A stretch of DNA of 64,000 bases, taken from assembly GCF_000204055.1 (NCBI RefSeq), contig NW_006768782.1, forward strand, positions 265,793 through 329,792, read 5' to 3'. Under the pieces are notes generated by a model. That model was given only the letters and a program-made list of their open reading frames with translations. It was not told the origin of the DNA and ran no database searches. This DNA is from Melampsora larici-populina 98AG31. Lineage: Eukaryota > Basidiomycota > Pucciniomycetes > Pucciniales > Melampsoraceae. Position numbers and translations under genes: made by a program. Every line of letters begins with the position of its first letter. The first letter of the stretch is position 1. Shown here in pieces: positions 37,335-48,155 of this stretch.

Positions 37335-39007
37335 AGTTATAAGTATATCTCACTTGTTACATAGGTGTTATGTCTGTGAAATATACATAGCTTTGGTATG
37401 CATCAAAGTTGTGTATGTTCACACTCTTTGATATGTGTTCTGCACATGTTACATATGCTAAATCATATGTAACTTGACTCTTGAAACTGAGCCTTGAGTT
37501 GTAATTGCTATTTTTAAGGTTTTTAGGATACTATGTTGCCCATTGGTACTCTGGTTTAGTACTCAGGGCTAATGAGTTTTAACCAAGGTTTGGGACTTTT
37601 TAGTTTGTGCCAGATGTATAGTACAGGCTACCCAATATACAAACCAATGATTCATGGAAGTGCAGTACTTTTGGTTTTGATTGTGAATACTTCCTTGCTC
37701 AAACTTGCACTGATTTGTTGTATAATTTGTAAAGCTTATGTAAAAGTGTACATTGTCAAGTCTGGAGCCTGATTCAGAGAGTCCCAAAGAATTGAAATGG
37801 AAAAAATTATCACTGAACAAAAGGTGGAAATGTTGTATTGTGACTTTTTAGAACAAAAATTGTTGCAAGAAGACAGTGTGAGATACATACTTAATCTGGC
37901 CAGCCTTGGTACATATGGAGTAGAGCCACAACCTGGACCTAGCCCGCCAGGCCAATCTGCTTTCTAAAGCTGACAGTCTGTGCCCTGTCACACTCGAGCC
38001 TAGTCAACAACACCTTGTGGGAACACCAGCTGTCTGCCTGTCTTCCTGTTGTTTTTTTACACAATTAACACAAGAAATGTATCTTGGTCTGTCAACATAG
38101 GCTTGGTATAGCTATTTTTAAGGTCCAAGTAGGCTGATATAGTCTCAAATTAATAAATTTGGTTACACATATAATGGTATTATGGGTCAAAATCATGACA
38201 ATTTTACCACATTTTTCACCTATAAATCATTCAAGGTGTGCCCTGGTGAGGGCATGGTTGTTTCTGTGAAACTTTGGGAATGTTCCTTAAAAAAGGTTCC
38301 TGAAACACAGCTAAGAACCTTGCTAAATACATAAGTGCTGGCTCCAATGTGTAAGAACACCCTGACAGGTATACTGGGAGATATATCCAATCCTGACATC
38401 CACTGTTTGAATATATCATCCCAGTAAATCAAAGTCAGAAATTGTGAACAAAGCACTTTCAACATACTCATGGATATCATATGCAAAGAATACTGTAGTT
38501 GAAAATAAGAGCAAAGAATTTGACAGTATGGTCCATTTTGTCTTATGTGAACTCTTCTTTTAGTTACTTTCTAGGGTAGTATATACCTTATAGCTATTAG
38601 CTATCAAGGTAATTGCTATGTCATAGAGTATGGGCATAAAACCTCTTGTAGAGCTTTCCTAGGGAGAGTCTCTCACGAAAAGTTAGTTTCAGAGAAAGGG
38701 TAACAGGCGAGTCTCTCTTGGCTTTGTAGCTAGAGAGACGTTCTCGTGTGACAAGATCACCCCTTTCTTTTCCTGGTAGTGGGAGTGTGGCCTGTCGACC
38801 CCTACTCTCTGGGCTGGGAGGCAGTCCTGAGCCTGGCAGGGTCGCCCCACTACTGGGTCCCAGCTTGAAGCTGTTTTCACTCTCTCAAGGTAAAAACCAA
38901 CAAACAAGTCGTTTGAGATGTAACTAAATAAGGTGATAGAACCAAATACGATTGTACTCCATTACTGCATATAGAAGGGCACAAACATTTAGCACAAGCA
39001 CAACGTT
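37335..39007. other. Stretch without a recognisable gene
   Basis: AT-rich DNA. The part from about 38640 to 39007 is less AT-rich, repeats the motif GAGTCTCT, and may be the 3' end of DIRS copy 2; a similar GAGTCTCT motif occurs at about 44975 beyond its 5' end. This is too weak to define terminal repeats. Confidence 0.4.
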
Positions 39008-40070
39008 TTAAGGAAAACTTGGGATGGTATCCCCAGTAATAAGTAGGACCCTTTTAGCTGCTTCCCACTGGCCCTCGCTCCACTCTCGCTGGTACAACTT
39101 ATGGCAACTGGAGGTCCATCTCCCGAGAGTCTTGATGTCTTCTGTGGCAACACCTGCTCTAGTCAGTAAAGTTGCCCCACCTATGCGGAACAAATGGCCT
39201 GATTTGTGAGAAGCCAAGCCCCAGGCCTGTTTTAGACTTCTTTCAACGGTAGCTCGTGTTATCACAGTGGTTCTGTCTTTCCCGTACGTCATGAATAGGC
39301 GTGGATCTTTGACCCTCTCCAAGCAAGCCGCTAAACGTTTAAGTGCCTCGACCGGGCACAGGACCCTGCCGGTCGCGCGTAAAGAGAGGTATTGGAGTTC
39401 CCCTGGTGCGGCAGTCTTCGCTTCCTGTAGAGCTATCCGAGCCATCTTGACACCACCCACGGACAAAAAGGTCAGGTCCGACTTTAGCACTCCTTTTGCC
39501 ATCTTGGGGTTGTAAGTTGCTGTGCTGTATACGAGTTCTCCTAGACGTGCGAGGCCCCAATAGGCGGTGAGTACTAGTGCTTTCAAGCCCTTCGCGTCGA
39601 TTTTGTGTTCCGCTATGTTGCCAATCAAAGTGATCAAGTCCTTAGGTGCTACTGGACGTTGTTTGTTAATTTTCTTGGGGAGGGGCTCGAAACTCGAGTT
39701 TTGCACAAGCTCTTAAGATTGATTTTAGCCAAGTTAGTTGGACTTCGGGGAAGAAGAAACCATGGAAGGAGTGCCAGGTTCGCAGTGCTGTTAGGTACTT
39801 TTGTATGGTCTTTACTTTTATTGGTTTATTGGTGGCTTTTGTATTGAAGTTGTGTCCGGCCCAGATGATGAAGAGTTCTACAGTCTTGCTGGAGGCTGGT
39901 ATTGCTCGCCGGTTCCTTGATGCTGTGAAGACTTTGAATTTCTTTACTCCTGACGCATAAGTTTGAACAGTTGCAAGAGACCAACCCGCCCTAATCATGT
40001 GGCGTTGCGTTCCAGAAAGGCGTTGAGGTATGTTGTTATTCAAAGATAGGAAGGGTGCTAGATCTTTCAT
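39008..40070 (-). pseudogene. DIRS tyrosine recombinase, copy 2 (frameshifted)
   Basis: The N-terminal half (40070 to about 39690) reads GWSLATVQTYASGVKKF ... LTALRTWHSFHGFFFP, like copy 1 (LAGIKAWHIFHGAHFP). The catalytic half continues one frame over, from about 39689 to 39008. It carries the first Arg (YWGLARLGELV), the HxxR box (HLFRIGGATLL) and the nucleophile region (GRWTSSCHKLYQREW). The break lies in AACTCGAGTTTCGAGCC, where one extra C restores continuity. The second part has no ATG, so it is not an independent gene. All catalytic residues are otherwise present. Confidence 0.82.
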
Positions 40071-40473
40071 TTTTTTTTTGTGCTGAAGTTGTTGCGTGAA
40101 TAAGTAGCAAAGACGGAGAATGGCATCAGTACTGTTGGCTCATGAGTCAGCTGATGCGAGATCGGTTTACTCCTCACCTTTCTTTTCAGATGATGTGTTT
40201 TTAGGAACAATTGGAAAAAATTTTGGGTAGAGTGGGTTGAACCGTTTTCTTTTTGGGATATAGAATTCTTTTTATTCAATGGAAGGCGAAATTGTTTAGT
40301 TTTATAATTGTGTACTTATATGATGTTTTTTGATGTGGTATCTTATTCAATGTCTCCATTTAACATGTCCTGGGAGTACTCTCTTGTCAGTAACTTCCAT
40401 TCTCTTCTTTTATATTTGTCTTGATTGACAGTTGTGTAAAGAACTTACGTCTGATTTTTACGTCTTTCGTCTC

Positions 40474-42099
40474 TCAAAAGTGTGTTCCTTGCCCTACACT
40501 TTCGTAATCCTCTAGCCAGGGTAACAGGTCTCCTGGTATGTCTAAATGAATCTGCATGAACCAAGCTCGCGACGTATCTAACCCCCTAGAAAACAAGTCT
40601 GCATCATTGTTTTCCGTTTCGACTCTTTGTTGTTCTAATTGACAGTCTTTGGTAAACAGAATGTTCGTAATCTCTTTCCACTCTTCATTTACCCAAAAGT
40701 CCCTAGATTTTTCGTTTCTTAATACTCCTTCTGTTGTTGTATTGTCTGTTAAGACCTTAAACCAAGCTCCTCCTATCTTACGTAACTTTTGTACCACCAG
40801 GAGTCCAAGTCGTACTGTCACTGTCTCCAACCAAGCTATCCCACGCTTTGGCTTTCCTTGTGGTGTTTCCCAGCCATTTCGAAGGTTGAATTGCGCCCAA
40901 TGGTCTCCAATGATGATTCCAATTCCGAAAGATGTTGACGCATCTCCTACCCAGCCTATGTCCTCTACTTCTCTCTTTTTAATGACATGTAGTTTCGGGA
41001 AATTCTTCAAAGCTGCTAGCCACACTCTCATGTCATTCAAGACCAACAATGGCATCTTCCTTCTTGCAAATCTATTGAACCATTCTCGTAACCACCTATA
41101 GTTATTTTGTAGGTAGCATCTTAACTGGGGGGCTATGTATGCTACGTGACATAGTTTCCCATTCATTTTTTCTACATCTTTATAAGTGAAATCTTTCTTT
41201 TCTAAAAATTCTTCTGGTTGTTTGATTCTTTCTTTTAATTTGTTTTCTGGTAATCTGACAGTTCTGTTTGATGTATTCCATAAGAATCCTATGTACTTTT
41301 GTTCCTCTTTAAAGTGTGAAAATTTTGTTTCATTTGTTTTTACTCCAAGTTCTAAACTGAATTTCACTATTTCATCCATGCTCAAAGGTTCACTTGCCCT
41401 TTTAACTAGTAAATTGTTGTCTACCCACCTAAAAACTTCCTCTAGATTGAAATGCCTTTTGACCAGTTCCTTCCAAGCATCCGCCGGACCTCCAAAGCTT
41501 CCACATCCAGCTACTCCACCAAAAGTTATTCTGGTGTCAACATAAATCTTCTTGTTAAAATCTGATATTAAAAGATAAGGCCACTGTGAAGGATGTACTG
41601 GGATCTGTCAATAAGCTTTTTCCCAGTTGAATAAGGCTATAAGTAAATCTAGTTCTGATTCTGATATAAAAGTTGATACATTCTGAAAGTTGTCCCAGCT
41701 TGTTTTAAAATCGTTTTTGTCTATGAATGAATTTACACTCGGAATTAATTTGTCGTTCTTCGGGTATGATAGATTGTTTATCGGTCTAAAAGACCCATCC
41801 CCATTTACTACTGCCCCCAGAGGACTTGTTCTGAAGAACGAAAAATATGATGCTACCGTTTCCAAATCAAACGGTCCAAACATTTTTCCTGCTCTTACTT
41901 TGTCTTCTAAATTTGATTCAATCTTTTCTCTGGCTAGTAAAGCTGACTGATGATTGTCGGGTACAAAATGGTCCATTCCATTAATCTTGTGATCCGGTAT
42001 GCCTTGATGAAATCCATTTTGGAAACCTTCTAATACAAAATCATACTTTGGTAATAGGCCTTTCAATTTCAGTTCAACTTCCCACTTCTTGATGTTCAT
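40474..42099 (-). pseudogene. DIRS reverse transcriptase-RNase H, copy 2 (stop codon, altered catalytic motif)
   Basis: One frame from 42099 to 40474 is interrupted only by TGA at 41608-41610, where the family has Arg (KAY[R]QIPVHP). RT blocks include NGDGSFRPINNLSYPKND and TFGGVAGCGSFGGPA. The catalytic motif reads FRWVDNNLLV, against FRWVDDNLLF in copy 1, so the second Asp is lost. RNase H blocks WVGDASTSFG, AWLETVTVRL, KVLTDNTTTEG and DADLFSRG keep all acidic residues. The 27-residue block found in copy 1 RNase H is missing, supporting its reading as an intron. Enzymatically dead if this frame is the whole story. Confidence 0.85.
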
Positions 42100-42519
42100 C
42101 TCGCACGACGCATTATTCGGCCGTGGTTTCTTCTGTTCACTCTGCTTTTCAATTTCTTCTCTTACTGGAATTTGTTGTTCTCTGTTTCACCTTGGGTTTT
42201 CCACATAGATTGAGGAACCCAGTTTTAGAGTATGCAGCATTTTGTTCTGCGTAGTTCTTGCTCTTTGCATTGGTACTTCGTTCGATCTTTAAGCAGAAGT
42301 AAAATTTTTGGCAAAAAGGTTGTTTCAACGTTCATATTCCAAAAAGTTTGTAGGACAAGTAACAATAGGAACGACAGTAGTGAAAGTGTATAATAAAGAA
42401 TGGCTAATGAAATAAGTCTGTTACCGGTCGGAAAAATTGGAAAAATTGTCTCTGGTCTGCAAGTATGGAAAAGGGCAATGATAGCACATGAATGGGACAG
42501 GGGAAATACATGTATCTGA

Positions 42520-44612
42520 TAATTTACCCTGCATGTCTAGGTCTTGATGGTCCACCTCTCCCTTGGTTACCACCGCTACCACCTCTAAAACTTTGGTTTC
42601 CCCTAACAATCGGAGCCGTTGCAGGCCTTTGGGGAAGGGCTGGGTTGTGAGCCATAGGCATTCTGATGATTGGTCTCATCCCAAGGTGGTTCGTAGTCAT
42701 TTGGCTGTTGAAAGGTACCCCGTAGTCCCTTGGGGTTCTCCTTTGTTTTAGCGTATTGATGTCTCCGAATTGTGGATTCACTTGCATCCCTGTTTGATTT
42801 GCTTGGCTTTTTCCCGTTACATTTGGGTCAGTTTTTCTTGTCCTTTCTGGTAAAAATGCTTAAGTTTGTTTTTAGACTCACTACAACCTTTCTCCTGTCT
42901 CAGGGTCTTTGAACTGAAGTTTACCTCCTAACGCATAGGGGTTTGAATCACCGAAGTTTGACTCGTGGAATCGTGCTGATCTGTCCTTTGCCTGTTGGAC
43001 CAGATTTGGGACTAAAGTACCTCCTCCCTTGACTGCCGATCCTTTCTTTCTGTGGCCGAAGAGGGCCTTTCTAAAAGCTATGTTGTAACGCAAAGCCGTC
43101 ATCCAGCATTCAGAGGATTTCTTGAGATCCATAACGTTTTTAACGTGTCCTTCTAAATCTTGGGCCAGTCGTTTAAAGCCATACAGTTCTGAATATTCTT
43201 GTAATAGTCTGATGCCTTCAAACCATTCTCCAAAGTTCAAGGTAAACTCTGATGGAGCGTTTAAACCTCTGTTTCTAGATGTCTTCGAAGAGGATGATTG
43301 GCTAACAAAAGTTATTTGTTAGTCTTTCGCCTTTCCTTGTTTCATTGAACTCAGGCTGTTTAGTACAATGGGACTTCAATCTTACTTCTTCTGACTTTCA
43401 TCTCTATCTTTGTTCACAAAAGGTTGAAATAATACGGTTAATGGTATATGTTCTGTTAGTTTATCTAGGGCGTTCGACCAGTAAGGTCAAAGGTGAGCCA
43501 GAGTAGAGGTAGGGTCTGCTTCTGGTTCGAAGCGTATCCCGTTTTCCTTGTACTTCTTTTCTGATCCGGATCTACCAGATTTGTCTCGCTTCTTCTTAGT
43601 TGTACGTTCCTTCTTTGACTTATCCTTCTTCTTCGACACCTTAGCTTTTGCTTTCTTCAACTTCGCTTTGAGTTTCTTCACTCTCTTTGCTTTCGCTTCC
43701 CTGTCTAAAAAGACCAAATTACAACAGAAAGGTTTTCTGGGTCAATAAATTATCATCATCCAAGCGAGGATATCATGGATTATTGAAGCGGGAATTCATC
43801 ACTGATGCATGGGATCAAGATTTTTGGATATTATGACAGAAAATCATTGTCTATTTTGAAGCTGGAGACTGCGACGGAATGGAACATCGTCTTACGGGAG
43901 AATATAGGAAGGAAACTAAAAGACTATGTCTTTAATGAATTGGTGGGGTGTAGTGTGGGAAGGGAACTAAAGGATTTCATCCTTAGTGTGGGAATAATGG
44001 GGAATGAGGCGTTATTGTGCTTAACCGAGGTTGGTTCTCTATTATCTATATGATGGAATTGTTTCTGGTGCAGAGATTGAAAAAGAATATCTGCAAAACA
44101 CTTCAAGGTACCACGAACTTACCTGAAGATGAAGAGTTTGAATCAGAACTATCTTTGTCACTTCCTTCCTCTGATGATGTCGAGCTAGTTTCGCTGCTAT
44201 CTGAGGATGAGTCGGAAGAATCTGAAGTGGAATCGGATGGGTGATCTGGTTCATCTTGTTCTTCACCTCTGCCTTCTCCTCCCTCATCTTCGTCTTCCTC
44301 ATACCGACCATCATTGGTGTGTCGTTCTTCTTGAGAATCTTGCGAGTCGGACTCAGCACCGATTAGATCGATTGCTTCGTTGACTTGTCCTCCTTGGTCA
44401 TCTTCCTCTTCTTCTCGTTCAGCAGTGTTTCTATCCTCCTCCGCACCTTCTGCTAGGCCGTCTTGGCCCAGTTCTTGTCCGTCGATAGATGCCGGTTGTA
44501 CTGAACGTGCTGGGTTTGCTGGAGCTGCCAGACCCGGTTGAGCATCCTCCGCTGGTACTTTGCCTCTGACTCTTCTCGCTGCTCGTATCGCTCTTAGCTC
44601 AGCAGTTGACAT
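42520..44612 (-). CDS. DIRS gag-like gene, copy 2 (spliced)
   Basis: Inferred minus-strand pieces: 44612-44123 (start MSTAELRAIR; basic, then long Glu/Asp- and Ser-rich tail), donor G|GTAAGT, acceptor TTTTTAG at 43705, then a Lys-rich segment from 43704 (DREAKAKRVKKLKAK) to about 43490. Next come the conserved gag block ending at 42881 (LNFGEWFEG, ECWMTALRYN, NPYALGGKLQF) and a Gly/Arg-rich exon 42787-42524 (GGSGGNQGRGGPSRP) with a GTAAAT donor. The Gly/Arg stretch may bind RNA. Exact inner splice sites are not all resolved. An earlier ATG at 44681 is also possible. Confidence 0.6.
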
Positions 44613-44681
44613 GGTAGGAGGTAGATAAGTTTGACAAGGATTAAAATGGGTGTTTGAAATAAGGTGGGAGTGAAGTGTCAA

Positions 44682-45190
44682 ATAGAAAAGATAGGTTAAA
44701 GGTTGGAGTTTGTTGTAATCTGAATGATTTAGACTGAATCTTAATGACTTAGATTGATTATGTGTATAAGGAGATTTGATGATTAAGGATAATTGTATAT
44801 AGGTTTCAAAGAAAAGATGTCTGATTTTCGTAAAGTGAAAAACTAAATGTAAGAAATCTTAGACTATTGAGATCAGTTGATAGTTGATGATGGGATTAAA
44901 ATCAGATTAGAGAAGACTTGAAAGAGATAATACGACCGGGGAACAAGAGTGTTAGATGCCTGGGGGAGTCTCTACCTTATAGGGCTCCCACCTCTTTAAT
45001 GGAGGCAGAGTTACAAGAGTACCTCATCCCATGGAGACGCATTGGGACATGTTGTCATCTAAAACCCAAAAGGTCCTTGGTCTAGTCTTTTTCTATGTAG
45101 TCTAGAACAAGGATTCCTTTCCTCATCTCGGGGATCCTATCTCCCAAGTCTTCTTGAAGTTACCACCCTCATGGACATATCTCACACATT
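44682..45190. other. Spacer between DIRS copy 2 and the Harbinger-like element
   Basis: About 500 bp without coding potential, probably the 5' untranslated end of the retrotransposon. Confidence 0.4.
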
Positions 45191-46001
45191 AGGGGTTGGG
45201 CGACGCGCTGCAATAACTCCATTCAACTGTAGTTGAATCTCACTGGCACTCAATTCAGCCACTGTTGAATTGGGTGGAAACAATATCAAAAATCCCTATT
45301 TTTTTGATCCACTTTATTGCACCAAAAAAAAATAGGGTGGCGCAGCACGCTGGCCGACCATCGGTTGCCCTGTCTGTTCAAATATTCCCTCTACTCGCCA
45401 GCCAAAAGCCTCTGGTCGACTACTAGAGGTTAGCCAGGGTTAGCCTCTGGCACCTTTCACAGATGGAACTGAGGCCCCGGTGGTGCCCGTGGTGGCTTCT
45501 GCGGGGGAACCCGATGAGGACGTTTGCCGATGCTTGTCCATCTGGCTTTTCGTCCTCATCCGGATTAACCTGTTTGGGTACCATGGGCCAATTCTCTATT
45601 CGAAGGCTGGTCGGTTTCCACATTGGCAAGTGGCACCCTTATGTGCGTGGACAACCTCATGGGTGAGTTTTTTTATTCGGTCTTGGTAGCTTGTGTGTGC
45701 TAGTCTGACGTTACCTTTGACTGATATATAGGACGGAACAGAACATTTAATCACACAGCACCAGTTGCATTTCTTTTCTTCATTGTTGTCCTTCATAACA
45801 ATGTACTTCAGCATAAACCATCACATTCAAACTGAAATCTTCAAACAATTGATTTTAACATTTTTGAATTGTTTAGACCACTTCAGATGAAATTCATGAA
45901 AAAATCAACAACACACACTCACACTCACACAAAAGATGAGCGAGAGAAAAGAGAGAAAAGGAAGTAAAAGATAATTAAGAGAAGAAAGGTGAGAGTAGTT
46001 C

Positions 46002-46180
46002 TTAAGTAGATTTAACAGTACCACTCTTTTTCTTTTCGATTTTCTTTACTTCAGTACTATCTGGAACTTCAGAAGTCGTAGCATTCTAGAAAAAAAGATA
46101 CATCATAAACATAAGTTAATCTTCTTTTGTGTTTCAGAAGAGGTTATATGATGAAAGAATTTACCTTGCTTCCTTTTAAG
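46002..46180 (-). pseudogene. 3' end of an unidentified gene (two small exons) inside the TIR element
   Basis: Minus strand: a 16-nt exon 46180-46165 bounded by AAAG and GTAAAT, then a terminal exon 46085-46002 preceded by TTTTCTAG. It encodes NATTSEVPDSTEVKKIEKKK and seven more residues before TAA. The joined frame (LKGSK then NATTSEV) is open and ends in a Lys/Ser/Thr-rich tail. AT-rich DNA after the stop looks like a fungal 3' UTR. No upstream exon of the same gene is recognisable, since the transposase-like frame lies there. It may be a captured gene fragment or simply the last exons of the element's own gene. Confidence 0.35.
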
Positions 46181-46522
46181 CTTTAAAAGAAAGAGACAGA
46201 CAATGAAGGAAGGACATGACTTTAGGAGAAAAAATTCAACAGTGAAGGAAGAATAACTCTTTGATAGCCTTCTGAGATTCTTGCATCATGAAGGGGTAGT
46301 AAGTGAGTGTGATGCAAACGTCTTTGAATTTCATGGTTCGAAATGGGTTCATTCTAGCACATTGGCGGTAGAACCTCGCAAGGTGCAAAAACTTCCCAAC
46401 TATGGGTCGGGATACTGTTTCAGATGAAACAAATTTGAGTGAGTCGATGGCAAGCCGATTTGAAATTGAAACTTCATCCGCAAACAGAACAGCTGCTGAA
46501 AGCCCAAGGAATGGCCAAGAAC

Positions 46523-46822
46523 TTACTCTGGAGTGGTAACCGCCTGAAATTTCAAGGCATGACAGTGTTCTAACAACATCGCCAGTGCGGTGAGGCCCGT
46601 TTCGATGCAGCCGTTGTCTAGAGAAACGGACTGAGGGAATCTGAGTCGTTGATGCAGCGCAATGATTTCGTTCGGCCAGAATTGAGCCGTCATGTAACAA
46701 ACCCGCGGTGTCCATGTTGCAACGTCAACACGCGGATGGGCATCGTATGAGATGTGTCGACGCGGAACATCCTCTTCGAGCAGGCGAGCAATCCGTGCCC
46801 GAGATGCAAAGTTCGCCACCAT
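46523..46822 (-). pseudogene. Fragment resembling the N-terminal part of a Harbinger-type transposase
   Basis: The frame reads WTPRVCYMTAQFWPNEIIAL, then RLRFPQSVSLDNGCIETG and LTALAMLLEHCHALKF. It resembles the helical region before the DDE domain in fungal PIF/Harbinger-like proteins (typically FRM...LRFP...ALCILLYRL). The exon ends at a good splice donor (CCAGA|GTAAGT at about 46523). Only this exon is recognisable; no DDE motifs follow. Both the family resemblance and the TIR context point the same way, but the match is from memory and weak. Confidence 0.4.
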
Positions 46823-47312
46823 TCAAAAGCATAGTATCCGCATGGGTTCGTTGGAGCTTGAACTCGATTGGTATAAGCCTTTGCAAGAGAGACGCTGGAA
46901 AGGCCTAAGGCACTCAAGAGATATCAGCCAATTGGCACGGAGATCATAGATGGATGACTTACATCTCAGCAATTGGTGCGGCTATCTAAATCAAAAGAAA
47001 GCAGTTATTATGATCAGGCCACATGAAAAGAAATTGGCAGTGTTAGGATAAAAATTAATGTTGAAGAAGTCGAATGGACTCACCGCTTTAAGGCCCTGTT
47101 CAGCGGATGATCAGGATGTTTCCCTTGGTCAGTCGACTCTGCACGGGCTCCGAGTGATTAAAAAGTTGGGAGAGACCGGGGCAGCTGGCCTCGGCCAAAA
47201 TCTGTGATATCTCTGGCTCCAACCCTTTGGGTGACTTCCATGGTATTCCTGTGGCGGAATCCTCTGTCGGTCAAACTTGAATTGAATTATTGCAGCGCTT
47301 CGCCCAACCCCT

Positions 47313-47428
47313 ATTGTGCCTCATGTAAGAAGCAATCTACTTTGAGATGTTCTGATACTGATGAAATAGAATAAAATACAACAAGACAAATGAAGAACTT
47401 ATTCTATGTGCCAGGTACTATAGGTCAA
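47313..47428. other. Short spacer between two TIR elements
   Basis: About 115 bp with no feature, ending in the left copy of an imperfect 9-10-bp direct repeat (ATAGGTCAA). Confidence 0.4.
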
Positions 47429-48145
47429 AGATTTTGCCATTGTCCGCCCACAAACCAAACTTGTATGTGTATGGTCCAAAAAACACCAACATGTTTGAAA
47501 GATTGAATGTAGGTGGTAAAAGAAACCACCTACATTCAATTCCCATCCAAACTTATGGGATCTTTGAATGTAGGTGCCTACAACCTTTTTTTAGAATGTA
47601 GGCCCTTGAAAAGAGTGCCTACATTTTTTTGGGGGTATGATGCAGCACCTAAAACCCAAGAATGGCTTTTGCCAACCAGTTGCAACACCTCTTCACCTAT
47701 GACAAGAACATTTTTGGAGTTGCAGAAAGGATATTGGAGGACAGAAAGACTATCTTGTCTTTCAGAAAGGATAAAAGAGAACAAAAAGACTATTTTGAGT
47801 TGTAGAAAGGATAAAGAGGGATAGGAAAACCACATTTGACTCTGAGTGGAAATTAGTGTATTTCAAAAAAGTATATGTATATGTATTTAAGAACATCTTA
47901 CAAATAAGTGAAAGATATCAAAAAAATCAAGACCTCAGAAATAAAATGAACCAAAGAAGTGAACACCAATTCAACAGTTTTTCCATCCTCCATCATTATC
48001 CTTCCTGAAAAGGATTCAAGGGCCTACATTGCAGATTTTGGTGTCAGTACCTGCAATGTAGATGTTTTTCTGAGCGCCTAGAAATTTAGGTTCTTTTTGC
48101 AGTAGTGCCTACAAGTTTGGTTCACTGGTGGAAAATAGCAAAATC
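47429..48145. mobile_element. MULE-like MITE with hairpin-rich interior
   Basis: The left end reads AGATTTTGCCATTGTCCGCC and further in AACCAAACTTGTA. The right end, read inward, is GATTTTGCTATTTTCCACC and then AACCAAACTTGTA. Imperfect direct repeats flank it: ATAGGTCAA at 47420-47428 and ATAGGTTCAA at 48146-48155, the 9-10 bp length typical of Mutator-like elements. Inside, GAATGTAGGTGG and CCACCTACATTC form a perfect hairpin at about 47503-47535, and variants of TGTAGG(T/C)(G/A)CCTACA recur to about 48115. No coding capacity. Confidence 0.6.
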
Positions 48146-48155
48146 ATAGGTTCAA

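Larger units (their letters stand above)
39008..44681 (-). mobile_element. DIRS-type tyrosine-recombinase retrotransposon, copy 2
   Basis: Same order and strand as copy 1: gag-like exons (44612-42520), RT/RNase H (42099-40474) and tyrosine recombinase (40070-39008). The proteins are clearly related to copy 1 but diverged, so this is a different subfamily and not a duplicate. Lesions: TGA inside RT (41608-41610), Asp to Asn in the RT catalytic motif, and a one-base frame change in the recombinase (about 39689). Unlike copy 1, about 400 nt separate RT and recombinase. Outer ends were not resolved. Confidence 0.83.
45191..47312. mobile_element. PIF/Harbinger-like TIR element, 2.1 kb, 3-bp target duplication
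   Basis: The left end is AGGGGTTGGGCGACGCGCTG followed by CAATAA. The right end, read inward, is AGGGGTTGGGCGAAGCGCTG followed by CAATAA. Inverted similarity runs about 40 bp. ATT is present directly outside both ends (45188-45190 and 47313-47315), fitting a 3-bp duplication as in PIF/Harbinger. The interior holds a degenerate transposase-like exon (46523-46822) and, on the same strand, an unrelated-looking pair of small exons ending a gene (46002-46180). No complete transposase is present, so it is non-autonomous. Confidence 0.7.

Noticed and set aside
45423..45666. Overlapping frames on both strands inside the Harbinger-like element
   Set aside because: Openness on both strands in GC-rich DNA; none resembles a transposase.
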